Source: Clostridiales bacterium
GTDB lineage: Bacteria > Bacillota > Clostridia > Christensenellales > Aristaeellaceae
Direction of reading: 5' to 3'
Assembly: GCA_015056365.1 (NCBI GenBank)
Contig: SVGM01000014.1
Location: 18,180 to 82,179, forward strand
Length of the DNA: 64,000 nt
In this document: positions 8,226 to 17,706 of the stretch, piece by piece
Layout of the letters: each line of letters begins with the position of its first letter
How positions within the stretch are numbered: position 1 is the stretch's first letter
The notes under the pieces: generated by a model
What the model was told of the DNA's origin: nothing
What the model saw: the letters and a program-made list of their open reading frames with translations, nothing else
Databases searched by the model: none
Made by a program: the position numbers and the translations under genes

Positions 8226-10622
8226 ATGAATTACGGTTACTTCGATAACAGCAAGCGGGAATATGTCATCACCGACCCCCGCACCCCCATGCCCTGGGCC
8301 AACTACCTGGGCTCCCCTGCCTACGGCGCCATCGTTACCCAGAACGCCGGCGGCTACAGCTTCGTTAAGTCCGGCGCGGCTGGCCGTATCCTGCGCTATT
8401 CCTTCAACCAGTTTGACGAGCCCGGCCGCTATATCTACCTGCGGGATGAAGCCACCGGCGAGTACTGGTCTGCCAGCTGGCGCCCCGTGGAAAAGCCCCT
8501 GGATCAGTACAAGACCATCACCCGTCACGGCACCAGCTACACGGAGATCGAGTCCGAGTACGCCGGCATCCAGTCCAAGACGCTGTACTATGTGCCCATG
8601 GACGCTACCCACGAGGTCTGGCGGCTCACCGTCACCAATACCTCCGACGCCGAGCGCAGCATCGGCGTGTTCGGCTATTGCGAGTTGACCACCGAAAGCT
8701 TCTATTCTCAGGATCTGGTCAACCTGCAGTATACCCAGTTCATCACCACCACCGAGTTCAAGGATGACTATATCCTGCAGCATATCAACCAGTTCAGCGA
8801 CCTGAACGAAGACGGCGAAAACGGCCGCGAGCGCTTCTTCGGCCTGGCCGGCGCCAAGGTGGAGAGCTACACTGGCCGCCGCGAGCGCTTTCTGGGTGTG
8901 AACCGTTTCAACGCGCCCAAGGGCGTTGTGGACGGCAAGCTGGACAACTCCCTCAACTTCAACGGCAACCCCTGCGGCGCGCTGAACGCTGTGCTGACCC
9001 TGAAGCCCGGCGAGAGCAAGACCATTGCCTTCGTACTGGCGCAGAAGGGCGCCAAGGCTGCCCGTCAGCTGCTGGATCGCTATGCCGACACCGCCAGCGT
9101 TGTGGACGCTGAACTGAGCGAGCTTATCAGCTACTGGCACGGCAAGCTGAGCAACCTGAACATCCAGACCCCCAGCGAAGAGCTGAACACCATGATCAAC
9201 ACCTGGAATGCCTTCCAGTGCTTCACCACCTTCGTGTGGAGCCGCGCTGCCAGCCTCATTTACTGCGGTGAGCGCAATGGCTACGGCTACCGCGATACCG
9301 TGCAGGATATTCAGGGCATCATTCACCTTGACCCGGAAATGGCCAAGGAGCGTCTGGTGTTCATGCTGTCCGCCCAGGTGCATCACGGCGCAGGCCTGCC
9401 CCTGGTCAAGTTCACACACAACCCCGGTCATGAAGATAAGCCCGAGGACGAAAGCTACGTCCGCGAGACCGGCCATCCCGCCTACCGCGCCGATGACGCC
9501 ATGTGGCTCTTCCCCACCGTGTACAAGTACATCGCCGAAACCGGCAACACCGCCTTCCTGGACGAAGTGATCCCCTTCTCCGACTTTGACGAAGGCACCG
9601 TGATCGAGCATCTGAAGCGCGCCATCGACTTCACCCTGAATCATCTGGGCACCCATGGCATGCCTGCTGGCCTCCACGCCGACTGGAACGACTGCCTCCG
9701 TCTGGGCGCGGAAGGCGAAAGCAGCTTCGTTGCCTTCCAGTTCTACTATGCACTTACCATCCTGCGCGAATTGATCAAGGATCGCCCCGAGCATGCCGAG
9801 TACTGCCAGTTCCTGGCTCAGAAGGCGGACGAACAGCTCAAGCTCATCAACGAACACTTCTGGGAGGACGACCGCTTCACCCGCGGCTACTCCGAGGAAG
9901 GCATCGTCATCGGCTCCAAGACCAGCGAGGAAGCCTCCATGTGGCTCAATCCCCAGAGCTGGTGCGTCATCTCCGGCGCTGCCACCAAGGAGCAGGCGCT
10001 TGCCTCCATGGATAGCGTGAACAAGCTGCTCAACACGCCCAACGGCGTTGAACTCATGGCTCCCTGCTACAAATACCATGCCTTTGACGGCGCTCGCATG
10101 CTGCTGTTCAACCCCACCACCAAGGAAAACGGCGGTATCTTCTGCCAGGCGCAGGGTTGGGCCATTCTGGCCGAGAGCCTGCTGGGCCATGGCGGCACCG
10201 CGTACCAGTACTTCCTGGAAAGCTGCCCCGCTGCCTATAACGATCGCGCCGAGATCCGCGAGATCGAACCCTATGTCCACGGCCAGTTCATCGAGGGACA
10301 TGAATCTCCCCAGCCCGGCCGTGCGCACGTGCACTGGCTCACCGGCACCGCTTCCACTGTTATGGTGGGCTGCGTCGAGGGTATCCTGGGCCTGCGTCCC
10401 ACCCCGGCCGGTCTGCTGGTCAGCCCCTCCATCCCCGCTGAGTGGGACGGCTTCACCATGGATAAGACCTTCCGCGGCAAGCGTCTTCACATCGTTGTGG
10501 ACAACAGCGCTCACCACGAAGGCGGCGTGCAGAAGCTCTACCTGAACGGCCAGGAAGTTCCCGTTGGCGTCATCGCCGACAGCCATCTGGCCGACGGTAT
10601 GGAGATCAAGGTTGTAATGTAA
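8226..10622 (+). CDS. GH94 disaccharide phosphorylase
   Basis: Cytoplasmic phosphorolysis of a beta-linked disaccharide to a sugar 1-phosphate plus a free sugar. The 798-residue length is typical of GH94. It has the family opening (YGYFDNSKREYVIT), an N-terminal beta-sandwich, a helical linker near 300, and an (alpha/alpha)6 barrel with ADWNDCL, whose second Asp is residue 489 and matches the general acid of chitobiose phosphorylase (D492). It has no signal peptide. The ATG at 8226 is chosen because AGGAGG ends 8 bases before it; an in-frame ATG at 8199 lies upstream of the ribosome-binding site. Cellobiose, chitobiose or a related sugar could be the substrate. It stands alone behind its own promoter and operators. 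Confidence 0.88.
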   Translation: MNYGYFDNSKREYVITDPRTPMPWANYLGSPAYGAIVTQNAGGYSFVKSGAAGRILRYSFNQFDEPGRYIYLRDEATGEYWSASWRPVEKPLDQYKTITRHGTSYTEIESEYAGIQSKTLYYVPMDATHEVWRLTVTNTSDAERSIGVFGYCELTTESFYSQDLVNLQYTQFITTTEFKDDYILQHINQFSDLNEDGENGRERFFGLAGAKVESYTGRRERFLGVNRFNAPKGVVDGKLDNSLNFNGNPCGALNAVLTLKPGESKTIAFVLAQKGAKAARQLLDRYADTASVVDAELSELISYWHGKLSNLNIQTPSEELNTMINTWNAFQCFTTFVWSRAASLIYCGERNGYGYRDTVQDIQGIIHLDPEMAKERLVFMLSAQVHHGAGLPLVKFTHNPGHEDKPEDESYVRETGHPAYRADDAMWLFPTVYKYIAETGNTAFLDEVIPFSDFDEGTVIEHLKRAIDFTLNHLGTHGMPAGLHADWNDCLRLGAEGESSFVAFQFYYALTILRELIKDRPEHAEYCQFLAQKADEQLKLINEHFWEDDRFTRGYSEEGIVIGSKTSEEASMWLNPQSWCVISGAATKEQALASMDSVNKLLNTPNGVELMAPCYKYHAFDGARMLLFNPTTKENGGIFCQAQGWAILAESLLGHGGTAYQYFLESCPAAYNDRAEIREIEPYVHGQFIEGHESPQPGRAHVHWLTGTASTVMVGCVEGILGLRPTPAGLLVSPSIPAEWDGFTMDKTFRGKRLHIVVDNSAHHEGGVQKLYLNGQEVPVGVIADSHLADGMEIKVVM

Positions 10623-10715
10623 AGGATGGATGCGGGGGTCACAAGGGACATCGCCCCTTGACCCGTTACTGCCGTGTTTCATACGGCAGAGGAATATCCT
10701 TATTTGGCAGACATG

Positions 10716-10756
10716 TCCCCCGGGATCGGCTGACACGCCATCACGGGGGATTTTTT
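10716..10756 (+). terminator. Terminator after the GH94 gene
   Basis: A 7-bp GC stem (10716-10722 with 10744-10750) is followed by TTTTTT. Between the stop codon and this stem lie two more hairpins, an imperfect one around 10633-10665 and CTGCCGT/ACGGCAG at about 10669-10688, so the 3' untranslated region is highly structured. Confidence 0.75.
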
Positions 10757-10913
10757 GGTGTTTTGATCGAAGGTGATATATTGTATCGACACTCCGAAGA
10801 ATGATGTGCGATTTGTTCGCGGTAAATCCTCAGTGCGTCAATCATTGCGCGTTTTTTCCTCAGCCCCCTTTGCGCGTCATCAAAAAATCCAAAAATATAT
10901 CATTTGTTATTGC

Positions 10914-10942
10914 TGGACAATCACCGTTCTTTTCTGTATGAT
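10914..10942 (+). promoter_or_regulatory. Promoter of the aldo/keto reductase gene
   Basis: TGGACA (10914-10919), a 17-base spacer, then TATGAT (10937-10942). The upstream stretch 10757-10913 is AT-rich and contains no gene that I can support. Confidence 0.55.
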
Positions 10943-10977
10943 GAAATCACAAAATCAGGAAAAAAGGAGCGATCATT

Positions 10978-12117
10978 ATGCAATATGTTCCCTTTGGCAA
11001 GCTTGGCTTTGACGTGTCCCGGCTGGGCATGGGCTGCATGCGTCTGCCCACCATGCAGCAGGACGGCAAGACTGTGATCGACCGGGAAGCCGCTATTTCC
11101 CTCATCCGCCGCGGCATTGACCGGGGCGTGAATTATGTGGATACCGCCTACGGATATCACGACGGCGAAAGCGAGATCGTGGTGGGTCAGGCTCTGAAGG
11201 ATGGTTATCGGGAAAAGGTGCGCCTCACCAGCAAGCTCCCTGTCTGGCTGGTGAAGGAAGCAAAGGACATGAACCGCCTGCTGGACGAGCAGCTGAAGAA
11301 GCTGGATGTGCCTTATCTGGATTTCTATATTCTCCATGCCATGAACAAGGATCGCATGGAGCAGATGCGCGCCCTTCATTATCAGGACTTTCTGAAAGAA
11401 GCGCTGGCAGACGGCCGCATCCGTCACACCGGTTTTTCGTTCCATGATGACAAGGAAGCCTTCCTAGATATTCTGCACGATTATGACAACTGGGGCCTGG
11501 CGCAGATTCAGTTTAACTATCTGGATGACGACAAGCAGGCAACCGAAGACGGCCTGATCGCTGCGGGCAAAGCTGGCGTGCCCATCGTGATTATGGAACC
11601 CCTTCGCGGCGGCGCACTGGCCAATCCTCCGCAGGATGTGCAGCAGCTGATGGATAGCTGCGAAGTGAAGCGCAGCGCCGTGGAATGGGCGTTCTCCTAC
11701 ATTGCCGATTATGCCGAAGTGGCCACCATCCTCAGCGGTATGTCCAGCCAGGAGCAGCTGGATGAAAACCTTGCCGTGTTTGACCGCCTGACCGTGGGCA
11801 GCCTGACGGATGCGGACAAGGCCTTTATCAAGGAGCTGAAGAAAACCTATCTGGCTCGTATGCCCATCGGCTGTACCGGCTGCCGCTATTGCGTGCCTTG
11901 CCCCAATGATGTGCATATTCCCAACATTTTCCATGCTTATAACGAAAACACCATGCTGGGTCAGGAATGGAAATACAGCTGGAATTACAAAAACATGGTA
12001 GGCGATGGTCACGATGCCTCCAAGTGTGTGGGCTGCGGTGCCTGCGAGGGCGCATGTCCCCAGAGCCTGCCCATCATCGATTTGCTGGCGAAGATCGATG
12101 CGGAATTCAAGAAGTAA
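10978..12117 (+). CDS. Aldo/keto reductase with C-terminal 4Fe-4S domain
   Basis: Cytoplasmic oxidoreductase. Residues ~1-270 form an aldo/keto reductase barrel with the usual tetrad: Asp and Tyr in VDTAYGYHDG, Lys in TSKLP and His in YILHAMN. The C-terminal ~100 residues carry two cysteine clusters, CTGCRYCVPCPNDV and CVGCGACEGACPQSLP, typical of a ferredoxin-like 4Fe-4S domain. This architecture is common in anaerobic Clostridia; the substrate is unknown. The ATG follows AAAGGAG at 9 bases. It is a single-gene unit ending at the repeat array, which supplies terminators. Confidence 0.88.
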   Translation: MQYVPFGKLGFDVSRLGMGCMRLPTMQQDGKTVIDREAAISLIRRGIDRGVNYVDTAYGYHDGESEIVVGQALKDGYREKVRLTSKLPVWLVKEAKDMNRLLDEQLKKLDVPYLDFYILHAMNKDRMEQMRALHYQDFLKEALADGRIRHTGFSFHDDKEAFLDILHDYDNWGLAQIQFNYLDDDKQATEDGLIAAGKAGVPIVIMEPLRGGALANPPQDVQQLMDSCEVKRSAVEWAFSYIADYAEVATILSGMSSQEQLDENLAVFDRLTVGSLTDADKAFIKELKKTYLARMPIGCTGCRYCVPCPNDVHIPNIFHAYNENTMLGQEWKYSWNYKNMVGDGHDASKCVGCGACEGACPQSLPIIDLLAKIDAEFKK

Positions 12118-12164
12118 TCCGCATTTAACGAGGAATTGACCGGTGCACCGTTCCTTTCCTTCTA

Positions 12165-12307
12165 CGCCATCACAAAACCCCCGGAACCGCTCAACGTAGC
12201 AGCTCCGGGGGTTCTTTTCTCGTGTTGTCTCCTTCAGCACACGTAGTGTGCTGATACCGGATTCTTAAGGGCGATGCCTTTAAGCGGGGTTCGGGGCAGA
12301 GCCCCGA
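12165..12307. repeat. 163-bp tandem repeat, copy 1
   Basis: A 143-bp conserved core in a ~163-bp period. It holds four hairpins in order: a terminator stem (12177-12185 with 12204-12212, then TCTTTT), CAGCACAC/TGTGCTG, an AAGGGC/GCCTTT stem, and a GGGGTTC...GCCCCG hairpin (12286-12306). It differs from copy 3 at two positions only. The terminator stem has T-rich flanks on both strands, so it can stop both the aldo/keto reductase transcript (plus) and the nucleoside-transporter operon (minus). Confidence 0.85.
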
Positions 12308-12328
12308 CAGCGCCTAGGACAGCGCACC

Positions 12329-12471
12329 TGCAACACAAACCCCCCGGAGCCGCTACACTTCAGCAGCGCCGGGGGTTCTTTTCTCGTGTTGTCTCCTTCA
12401 GCACACGCAGTGTGCTGATAACGGATTCTTAAGGGCGACGCCCTTAAGCGGGGTTCGGGGCGGAGCCCCGA
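12329..12471. repeat. 163-bp tandem repeat, copy 2
   Basis: Same order of hairpins as copies 1 and 3. The terminator arm and loop have diverged (12339-12376, then TCTTTT), while the stretch after CTCGTGTTGTCTCCTTC is nearly unchanged. The hairpin around 12450-12470 has a G where copies 1 and 3 have an A in the loop. Confidence 0.8.
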
Positions 12472-12490
12472 TAAACCCGGGACAGCATGC

Positions 12491-12633
12491 CGCCATCACA
12501 AAACCCCCGGAACCGCTCAACGTAGCAGCTCCGGGGGTTCTTTTCTCGTGTTGTCTCCTTCAGCACACGCAGTGTGCTGATACCGGATTCTTAAGGGCGA
12601 TGCCCTTAAGCGGGGTTCGGGGCAGAGCCCCGA
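12491..12633. repeat. 163-bp tandem repeat, copy 3
   Basis: It is 143 bp long and identical to copy 1 except at two positions. Its terminator stem is at 12503-12511 with 12530-12538. A further perfect hairpin, CGGGGC/GCCCCG (12641-12655), follows just before the stop codon of the minus-strand permease gene. Confidence 0.85.
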
Positions 12634-12656
12634 TAATGCTCGGGGCGAAGCCCCGT

Positions 12657-13598
12657 TTATCGGCTTCCCTTGTCGTACGGGATGCCCTCTGCCTTGGGAG
12701 CGCGGGAGCTCTTGGAGGTGAAGGCAAGAACGGCCAGAGAGATGATATAGGGCAGCATGTTGTAGACGTTGCTGGGAATGTTCAGGCTGCTGAGGAAATC
12801 AAAGCCTGTATAGACGTTGCTCAGGGAACGGAACAAGCCGAAGAGCAAGGCGGCCAATGCGATGCGCAGGGGCTTCCACTGGCCGAAGATCATGACGGCG
12901 AGGGCAAGGAAACCAAAGCCGGCGACGCCGTTTTCGAATTTCCACTCGCTGACGCCTGCGGTAATGTAGACCAGACCGCCGATGCCGCCCAGGATGCCGG
13001 AGATCATCACACCGGCGTAGCGCATCTTATAGACGTTGATGCCCACGCTGTCCGCAGCCTGAGGATGTTCACCGCAGGCCTGCAGGCGCAGACCGAACTT
13101 GGTTTTGTTCAGCAGCACGTAGGAGATGATCAGCAGGATCAGCGCCAGCAGCATGAACCAGTTGAACTCAAAGCCGCCGATATTGACGATAAAGGCCTTC
13201 TTGGCGTTGATGTACTGGATGGTGGAGGATACGTTGTCGGGGTTTTCGGCGGTGTTGATGGCCTTGACCATAACGGTGGCAGCAGCGGTGCCCAGCAGGT
13301 TCATGGCGGTACCAATCAGCGTCTGGTCGGCCTTGAAGTTGATGGCGGCAACGGCCAGCAGCAGGGAGTAGAGCATACCTACCAGCATGGCGGACAGCAC
13401 CACCAGCAGGATCAGCAGCCAGGGCGTGGTGGCTTCGGGCAGATACTTCATGGTCAAAGCGCCGCCTAGCGCACCGAATACCATGATGCCCTCAAGGCCG
13501 ATGTTGATCACGCCGGAGCGCTCCGAGAAACAGCCGCCCAGTGCAACCAGCAGAAGAACCGATGCGAAAATCAGCATGTATTGGAGAAGAAGAATCAT
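12657..13598 (-). CDS. nupQ: Nucleoside ABC transporter permease (NupQ-like)
   Basis: Second membrane subunit of a BMP-type nucleoside importer. The 313-residue protein is highly hydrophobic with about 8-10 membrane segments and the family motif SERSGVINIGLEGIM near residue 27, which contacts the ATPase. Its start overlaps the stop of the upstream permease gene by four bases. The order binding protein, ATPase, permease, permease matches B. subtilis nupNOPQ. Guanosine is the B. subtilis substrate; the nucleoside taken up here is not known. Confidence 0.85.
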   Translation of the reverse strand: MILLLQYMLIFASVLLLVALGGCFSERSGVINIGLEGIMVFGALGGALTMKYLPEATTPWLLILLVVLSAMLVGMLYSLLLAVAAINFKADQTLIGTAMNLLGTAAATVMVKAINTAENPDNVSSTIQYINAKKAFIVNIGGFEFNWFMLLALILLIISYVLLNKTKFGLRLQACGEHPQAADSVGINVYKMRYAGVMISGILGGIGGLVYITAGVSEWKFENGVAGFGFLALAVMIFGQWKPLRIALAALLFGLFRSLSNVYTGFDFLSSLNIPSNVYNMLPYIISLAVLAFTSKSSRAPKAEGIPYDKGSR

Positions 13599-14725
13599 GC
13601 TTTACCCTCCTTTCCGGCATTGGCGAGCCGATCGTCCCGACGATCCAGCCCACGGTTGATGGACTGACGGAAGAACAGAACGAAGCCGCACAGGTAGATG
13701 ATCACGGAGGAGATAAAGTCGGAGATCTGAGAGCTGTACATCGTTTTATCAACGAAGGAGCCGCCATTGGTGATGTGCTGGATGAAGAAAGAGGAGAAAA
13801 TGGAACCGATGGGGTTCAGGCCACCCAGGAAAGCGGCGGCGATGCCGTTAAAGCCCATGGCAGGCACGGAGGACTGGGTGCAGGACCATTCTTCGAAGCC
13901 GCTGAGGAAGTACATGGCGGCGCCGATACCGGCAAGCGCGCCGGCAATGGCCATGGTCAGGATCAGGTTGGACTTTTCCTTCATGCCGCTGTACTTGGCG
14001 GCGTGTTTGTTCAGACCGGTCGCCTTCAGCTCGTAGCCCAGCTTGGTTTTGTTCAGCAGAACCCAGATGGCGATTGCGATCAGGATCGCCAGCGGGATGG
14101 CGAGGGTTACATAGCGGTTCTTGGTGAACAGGGTATCCAGCCCCAGGGTGGGCAGCACAGCAGCGCTGTTGGTAGCCGCCAGATTGAAGGTATAGGGACT
14201 GGTGGGATCCTTTACGGCGGTCAGCAGCATGTTGACCAGATACAGGGTGATCCAGTTGAGCATGATGCAGGAGATCACTTCGTTTACGTTGCAGTATGCC
14301 TTGAGCAGACCGGAAATGCTGCCCAGCAGGGCGCCGGCCAGCATGGCGGCCAGTAGGCACACATACCACGGCATTTTCAGCGCCAGTGCGAGGTAGAGGG
14401 ACGCGCCTGCGCCAGCCACATACTGACCGGCTGCGCCGATGTTGAACAGACCCACCTTGTAGGCAAACAGGACGGACAGGCTGCACATCAGCAGAGGCGC
14501 GGTTTTGACCAGCGTGTTGCCCAGATATTTGAGCTGAGCGGCAGGGGCGCTGTACTTGAAGAAGTTTTTGATGACCACAAGGATCGCGTCGCCTGCGCCG
14601 GCGGGGTTAATGATCAGCAGCGCAATATAGCCGATCAGCAGGCCCAGAAGAATGCACAGCAGCGAGGCCAGCAAGGTCTGCACGCCGGGCTTTCTGAGCA
14701 GGGATGTGCGTTTTTTGGCTTCCAT
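13595..14725 (-). CDS. nupP: Nucleoside ABC transporter permease (NupP-like)
   Basis: First membrane subunit of the nucleoside importer. The 376-residue protein has about 10 membrane segments and the segment VGLFNIGAAGQYVAGA, the family counterpart of the ATPase-contacting loop. It starts two bases after the ATPase stop codon and overlaps the next permease gene, so expression is tightly coupled. Confidence 0.85.
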   Translation of the reverse strand: MEAKKRTSLLRKPGVQTLLASLLCILLGLLIGYIALLIINPAGAGDAILVVIKNFFKYSAPAAQLKYLGNTLVKTAPLLMCSLSVLFAYKVGLFNIGAAGQYVAGAGASLYLALALKMPWYVCLLAAMLAGALLGSISGLLKAYCNVNEVISCIMLNWITLYLVNMLLTAVKDPTSPYTFNLAATNSAAVLPTLGLDTLFTKNRYVTLAIPLAILIAIAIWVLLNKTKLGYELKATGLNKHAAKYSGMKEKSNLILTMAIAGALAGIGAAMYFLSGFEEWSCTQSSVPAMGFNGIAAAFLGGLNPIGSIFSSFFIQHITNGGSFVDKTMYSSQISDFISSVIIYLCGFVLFFRQSINRGLDRRDDRLANAGKEGKA

Positions 14726-14727
14726 GA

Positions 14728-16257
14728 TTATTCACCCTCCCTTTTGGCGCCGGCCATGTACAGACCCAGTTCTTCCGGCGTGGTTTGCTTGGGATCCAGT
14801 TCGCCGACGATTTCGCCTTCATACATGACAAGGATCCGGTCGGAAACGTCCATAACCTCGTCCAGCTCCAGCGATACCAGCAGCACGGCCTTGCCGGCGT
14901 CCCGCTCCGCCACGATCTGCTTGTGGATGTACTCGATGGCGCCTACATCCAGACCGCGGGTGGGCTGAACGGCGATCAGCAGCTTGGGATCCTTGTCGAT
15001 CTCGCGGGCGACGATGGCCTTTTGCTGGTTGCCGCCGGACATGCTGCGGGCCATGGTGACAGGGCCCTGACCGGAGCGGATATCGTACTGCTCAATCAGC
15101 TTTTCAGCATAGGAGCGGATGTTCTTGCGGCGCAGGAAACCGCTTTTGGTGAATTCGGGCTCAAAATAGCGCTGCAGGACGATGTTATCCTCCAGAGAAT
15201 AGTCCAGCACCAGACCGTGCTTGTGCCGATCCTCGGGAATGTGGCTCATGCCCAGCAGAGAGCGCCTGCGGATGGGCGCCTTGGTTACTTCTTCGCCCAT
15301 CAGGGTGATTTTGCCGCTGACCAGCTTTTCCAGACCGGTCAGGCCATGGACGAACTCGGTCTGACCATTGCCGTCAATGCCGGCGATGCAGACGATCTCG
15401 CCTGCGCGCACTTCCAGGGACACATTTTTGACCGCGTTGTTTTTGTGCACCTTGGAGGCCACGGTCATGTTTTCGATCTTCAGGATCACATCCCCGGGGT
15501 TGCTTTCCTGCTTGTCCACATGGAAGTTCACATCACGGCCCACCATCATGGCGGAAAGCGCCTCCATGGTGGTTTCGGCGGTTTCCACCGTGCCGATGTA
15601 CTTGCCCTTGCGCAGCACGGTGCAGCGGTCAGCTACCGCCATGATCTCCGCCAACTTGTGGGAGATGAACAGGATCGACTTACCCTCTGCCGCCAGATTG
15701 CGCATGATGTTCATCAGCTCGTCGATTTCCTGGGGCGTGAGCACGGCGGTGGGCTCGTCAAAGATGAGGATTTCGTTTTCCCGGTAGAGCATTTTGAGGA
15801 TTTCGGTACGCTGCTGCATACCTACGGTGATATCCTCGATCTTGGCATCCGGGTCCACGTGCAGGCCGTAGCGCTGGGAAAGCTCCAGCACCTTGCGTCG
15901 GGCCTCCTTCTTTTGCAGGAAGCCCATTTTGTTGGGCTCTACGCCAAGAATGATGTTGTCCAGCACGGTGAAACATTCCACCAGCTTAAAGTGCTGGTGC
16001 ACCATGCCGATGCCCAGTGCGTTGGCGTCGTTGGGGTCCTTGATGGACACCTCGTTGCCATCCTTCTTGATCACGCCCTCCTCGGCCTGATACAGACCGA
16101 ACAGCACGCTCATCAGCGTGGATTTGCCGGCACCGTTTTCACCCAGTAGCGCATGGATCTCGCCCTTGCGCAGCTGCAGGGTGATGTTGTCGTTGGCCAC
16201 AATGCCCGGAAACCGTTTGGTTATGTTGAGCATTTCAATTGCATATTGGTTTTCCAA
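14728..16257 (-). CDS. nupO: Nucleoside ABC transporter ATP-binding protein (NupO-like)
   Basis: ATPase with two tandem nucleotide-binding domains in one chain (509 residues, as in YufO/NupO and RbsA). The first has Walker A GENGAGKST near residue 42 and a Walker B ending in FDEPTAVL. The second is degenerate at Walker A (GIDGNGQTE) but has the signature MSGGNQQK. The start is placed at a TTG at 16257 because GGAGG lies 8 bases upstream and the reading matches the family's N-terminus. A longer in-frame ATG at 16404 would add about 49 unrelated residues and cross the hairpin at 16322-16363. Confidence 0.88.
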   Translation of the reverse strand: MENQYAIEMLNITKRFPGIVANDNITLQLRKGEIHALLGENGAGKSTLMSVLFGLYQAEEGVIKKDGNEVSIKDPNDANALGIGMVHQHFKLVECFTVLDNIILGVEPNKMGFLQKKEARRKVLELSQRYGLHVDPDAKIEDITVGMQQRTEILKMLYRENEILIFDEPTAVLTPQEIDELMNIMRNLAAEGKSILFISHKLAEIMAVADRCTVLRKGKYIGTVETAETTMEALSAMMVGRDVNFHVDKQESNPGDVILKIENMTVASKVHKNNAVKNVSLEVRAGEIVCIAGIDGNGQTEFVHGLTGLEKLVSGKITLMGEEVTKAPIRRRSLLGMSHIPEDRHKHGLVLDYSLEDNIVLQRYFEPEFTKSGFLRRKNIRSYAEKLIEQYDIRSGQGPVTMARSMSGGNQQKAIVAREIDKDPKLLIAVQPTRGLDVGAIEYIHKQIVAERDAGKAVLLVSLELDEVMDVSDRILVMYEGEIVGELDPKQTTPEELGLYMAGAKREGE

Positions 16258-16321
16258 AAAGCATCCCTCCACATCACAGGTGGCGGCTGTGCACCGGATG
16301 GCGCCCCGGGCCGTCCACTTC

Positions 16322-16363
16322 TGACAAGAGCCCCCGTTTGTGGTTAAACAGGGGCTCTTGTCA
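16322..16363 (-). terminator. Intra-operon hairpin after nupN
   Basis: A perfect 13-bp stem (16322-16334 with 16351-16363) lies between the binding-protein gene and the ATPase gene. It lacks a T-run on the minus strand, so it more likely protects the upstream mRNA or causes partial termination than ends transcription completely. Confidence 0.6.
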
Positions 16364-16407
16364 AAAGTCCGGGGATGGAAACCATCCCCGGAGCGGGTGA
16401 ACATGGA

Positions 16408-17514
16408 TTACTTGATGTTGCCCAGTTCGTTGAGCACGATCGTGGTGGCGGGAGCAGCGTCGATAACGTTGGACACAACGATGGAGCCGTCAAACAGCTT
16501 GGCGACCAGAGCCTTGTAGTCCTCCTGAGTGAAGGTTTCGCTCCACTGGGTGGTCTCCATGGGGATCTGGACATAGTTCTCGGTGGGCTCAGCAGAGATC
16601 AGACCCATGGTCTGGATCTTGCCGCCATACTGAGCGAAGTTGCCGTTCAGGATGGTCTCGGTGAGCAGGGTGTTAACGGTGGGAGCCAGACCCTTCATAG
16701 CAGAGGTCACGGTCAGGCCTTCGCCGTAAGCAGCATTGATGTTGAAGGACTGGTCGGTATCAACGCCGATCACCTTGCCGCCCTCAACCTTCACAGCAGC
16801 CTCAGCAGCAGAGGTGTAGATGCCGCCGCCGCAAGCGAAGACGACTTCCACGCCCAGGTTCTGGTACCAGTTGTCCATGTAAGCGGTGATGTCGGCATCG
16901 CCGTAGAACTGGTTGCCGTACACATATTCCACAGCCACGTCGGTCAGACCCAGCTCAACAGCAGCAGCGTCAGCGCCCTGCACGAAGCCGTAGCCGAAAC
17001 GCACAACAGCGGGAACCGCCATGCCGCCCAGGAAGCCCAGGTGCTTGTAGCCCAGCTTCACAGCAGCGTAGCCAGCCATGTAACCGGACAGCTCTTCCTG
17101 ATACACAGCGCTGAACACGTTGCTGTTCAGGGTAGCGCCGCCCAGATCGCCTTCGCCCACGTCCAGCATGATGAACGTCACTTCGGGATAGATGTCCTGC
17201 ACTTCAACGATGGTGCCGCCGAAGGCATAGCCGGGCATTACGATGACGTTGTAGCCTTCATCCACAGCAGCGTCAACCATGGCAACGCGCTCGGGGGTGG
17301 AGTCGCCGGCGGGCTTGTAGTAGTTGAAGTCGATGCCATTGGCTTCGCAGAAAGCCTTGCAGGCTTCGTAGGTGGTCTGGTTGAAGGACTGGTCGGTGAT
17401 GTCGCCGTAGTCGGTGATCATGGCTACACGATAGGTGGTGCCTTCGGCAGTGGCGAAGGACATCACGCTCAGCAGCATGACAACAGCCAGCAGCATGGAA
17501 ACGAACTTTTTCAT
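16408..17514 (-). CDS. nupN: BMP family nucleoside-binding protein
   Basis: Extracellular substrate-binding protein of the nucleoside importer. The 368-residue protein has an N-terminal signal (MKKFVSMLLAVVMLLS) ending in SFATA before EG, then a BMP/PnrA fold (YRVAMITDYGDITDQSFNQ). The signal has no cysteine, so it is not an obvious lipoprotein, unlike most Gram-positive homologues. The ATG at 17514 is preceded by GGAGG; a longer reading frame upstream has no signal-like start and crosses the promoter. Confidence 0.88.
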   Translation of the reverse strand: MKKFVSMLLAVVMLLSVMSFATAEGTTYRVAMITDYGDITDQSFNQTTYEACKAFCEANGIDFNYYKPAGDSTPERVAMVDAAVDEGYNVIVMPGYAFGGTIVEVQDIYPEVTFIMLDVGEGDLGGATLNSNVFSAVYQEELSGYMAGYAAVKLGYKHLGFLGGMAVPAVVRFGYGFVQGADAAAVELGLTDVAVEYVYGNQFYGDADITAYMDNWYQNLGVEVVFACGGGIYTSAAEAAVKVEGGKVIGVDTDQSFNINAAYGEGLTVTSAMKGLAPTVNTLLTETILNGNFAQYGGKIQTMGLISAEPTENYVQIPMETTQWSETFTQEDYKALVAKLFDGSIVVSNVIDAAPATTIVLNELGNIK

Positions 17515-17572
17515 GGATGTTTCCTCCTTGTAAGATTGTCCGTTGCCCCTTTGCGGGGTCGGTGATAGCATC

Positions 17573-17601
17573 AGTATATCACCAAAAACGACGGCATTCA
17601 A
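17573..17601 (-). promoter_or_regulatory. Promoter of the nucleoside-transporter operon
   Basis: On the minus strand, TTGAAT (17596-17601) and TATACT (17573-17578) are 17 bases apart, about 60 bases before the nupN start. Confidence 0.6.
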
Positions 17602-17706
17602 GCCGGGAGACAAGAAAATGAAAAATGTTGTCACAATGCAGAATAAATTTCGTTTTGTAGGAAAAAACGCAGCTGTGTGCAAGGCGCGGCTTGGGGAGGG
17701 ACGCCG

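Noticed and set aside
8157..10736. Long minus-strand open frame across the GH94 gene
   Set aside because: It is antisense to a recognised enzyme with consistent codon use; no motif or start signal was found.
12165..12655. CRISPR array
   Set aside because: The units are ~163 bp, contiguous and hairpin-rich, with no unique ~30-bp spacers and no cas genes nearby.
16258..16404. 49-residue N-terminal extension of the nucleoside transporter ATPase
   Set aside because: It crosses the strong hairpin at 16322-16363, has no family similarity, and a TTG with good spacing gives the standard length.
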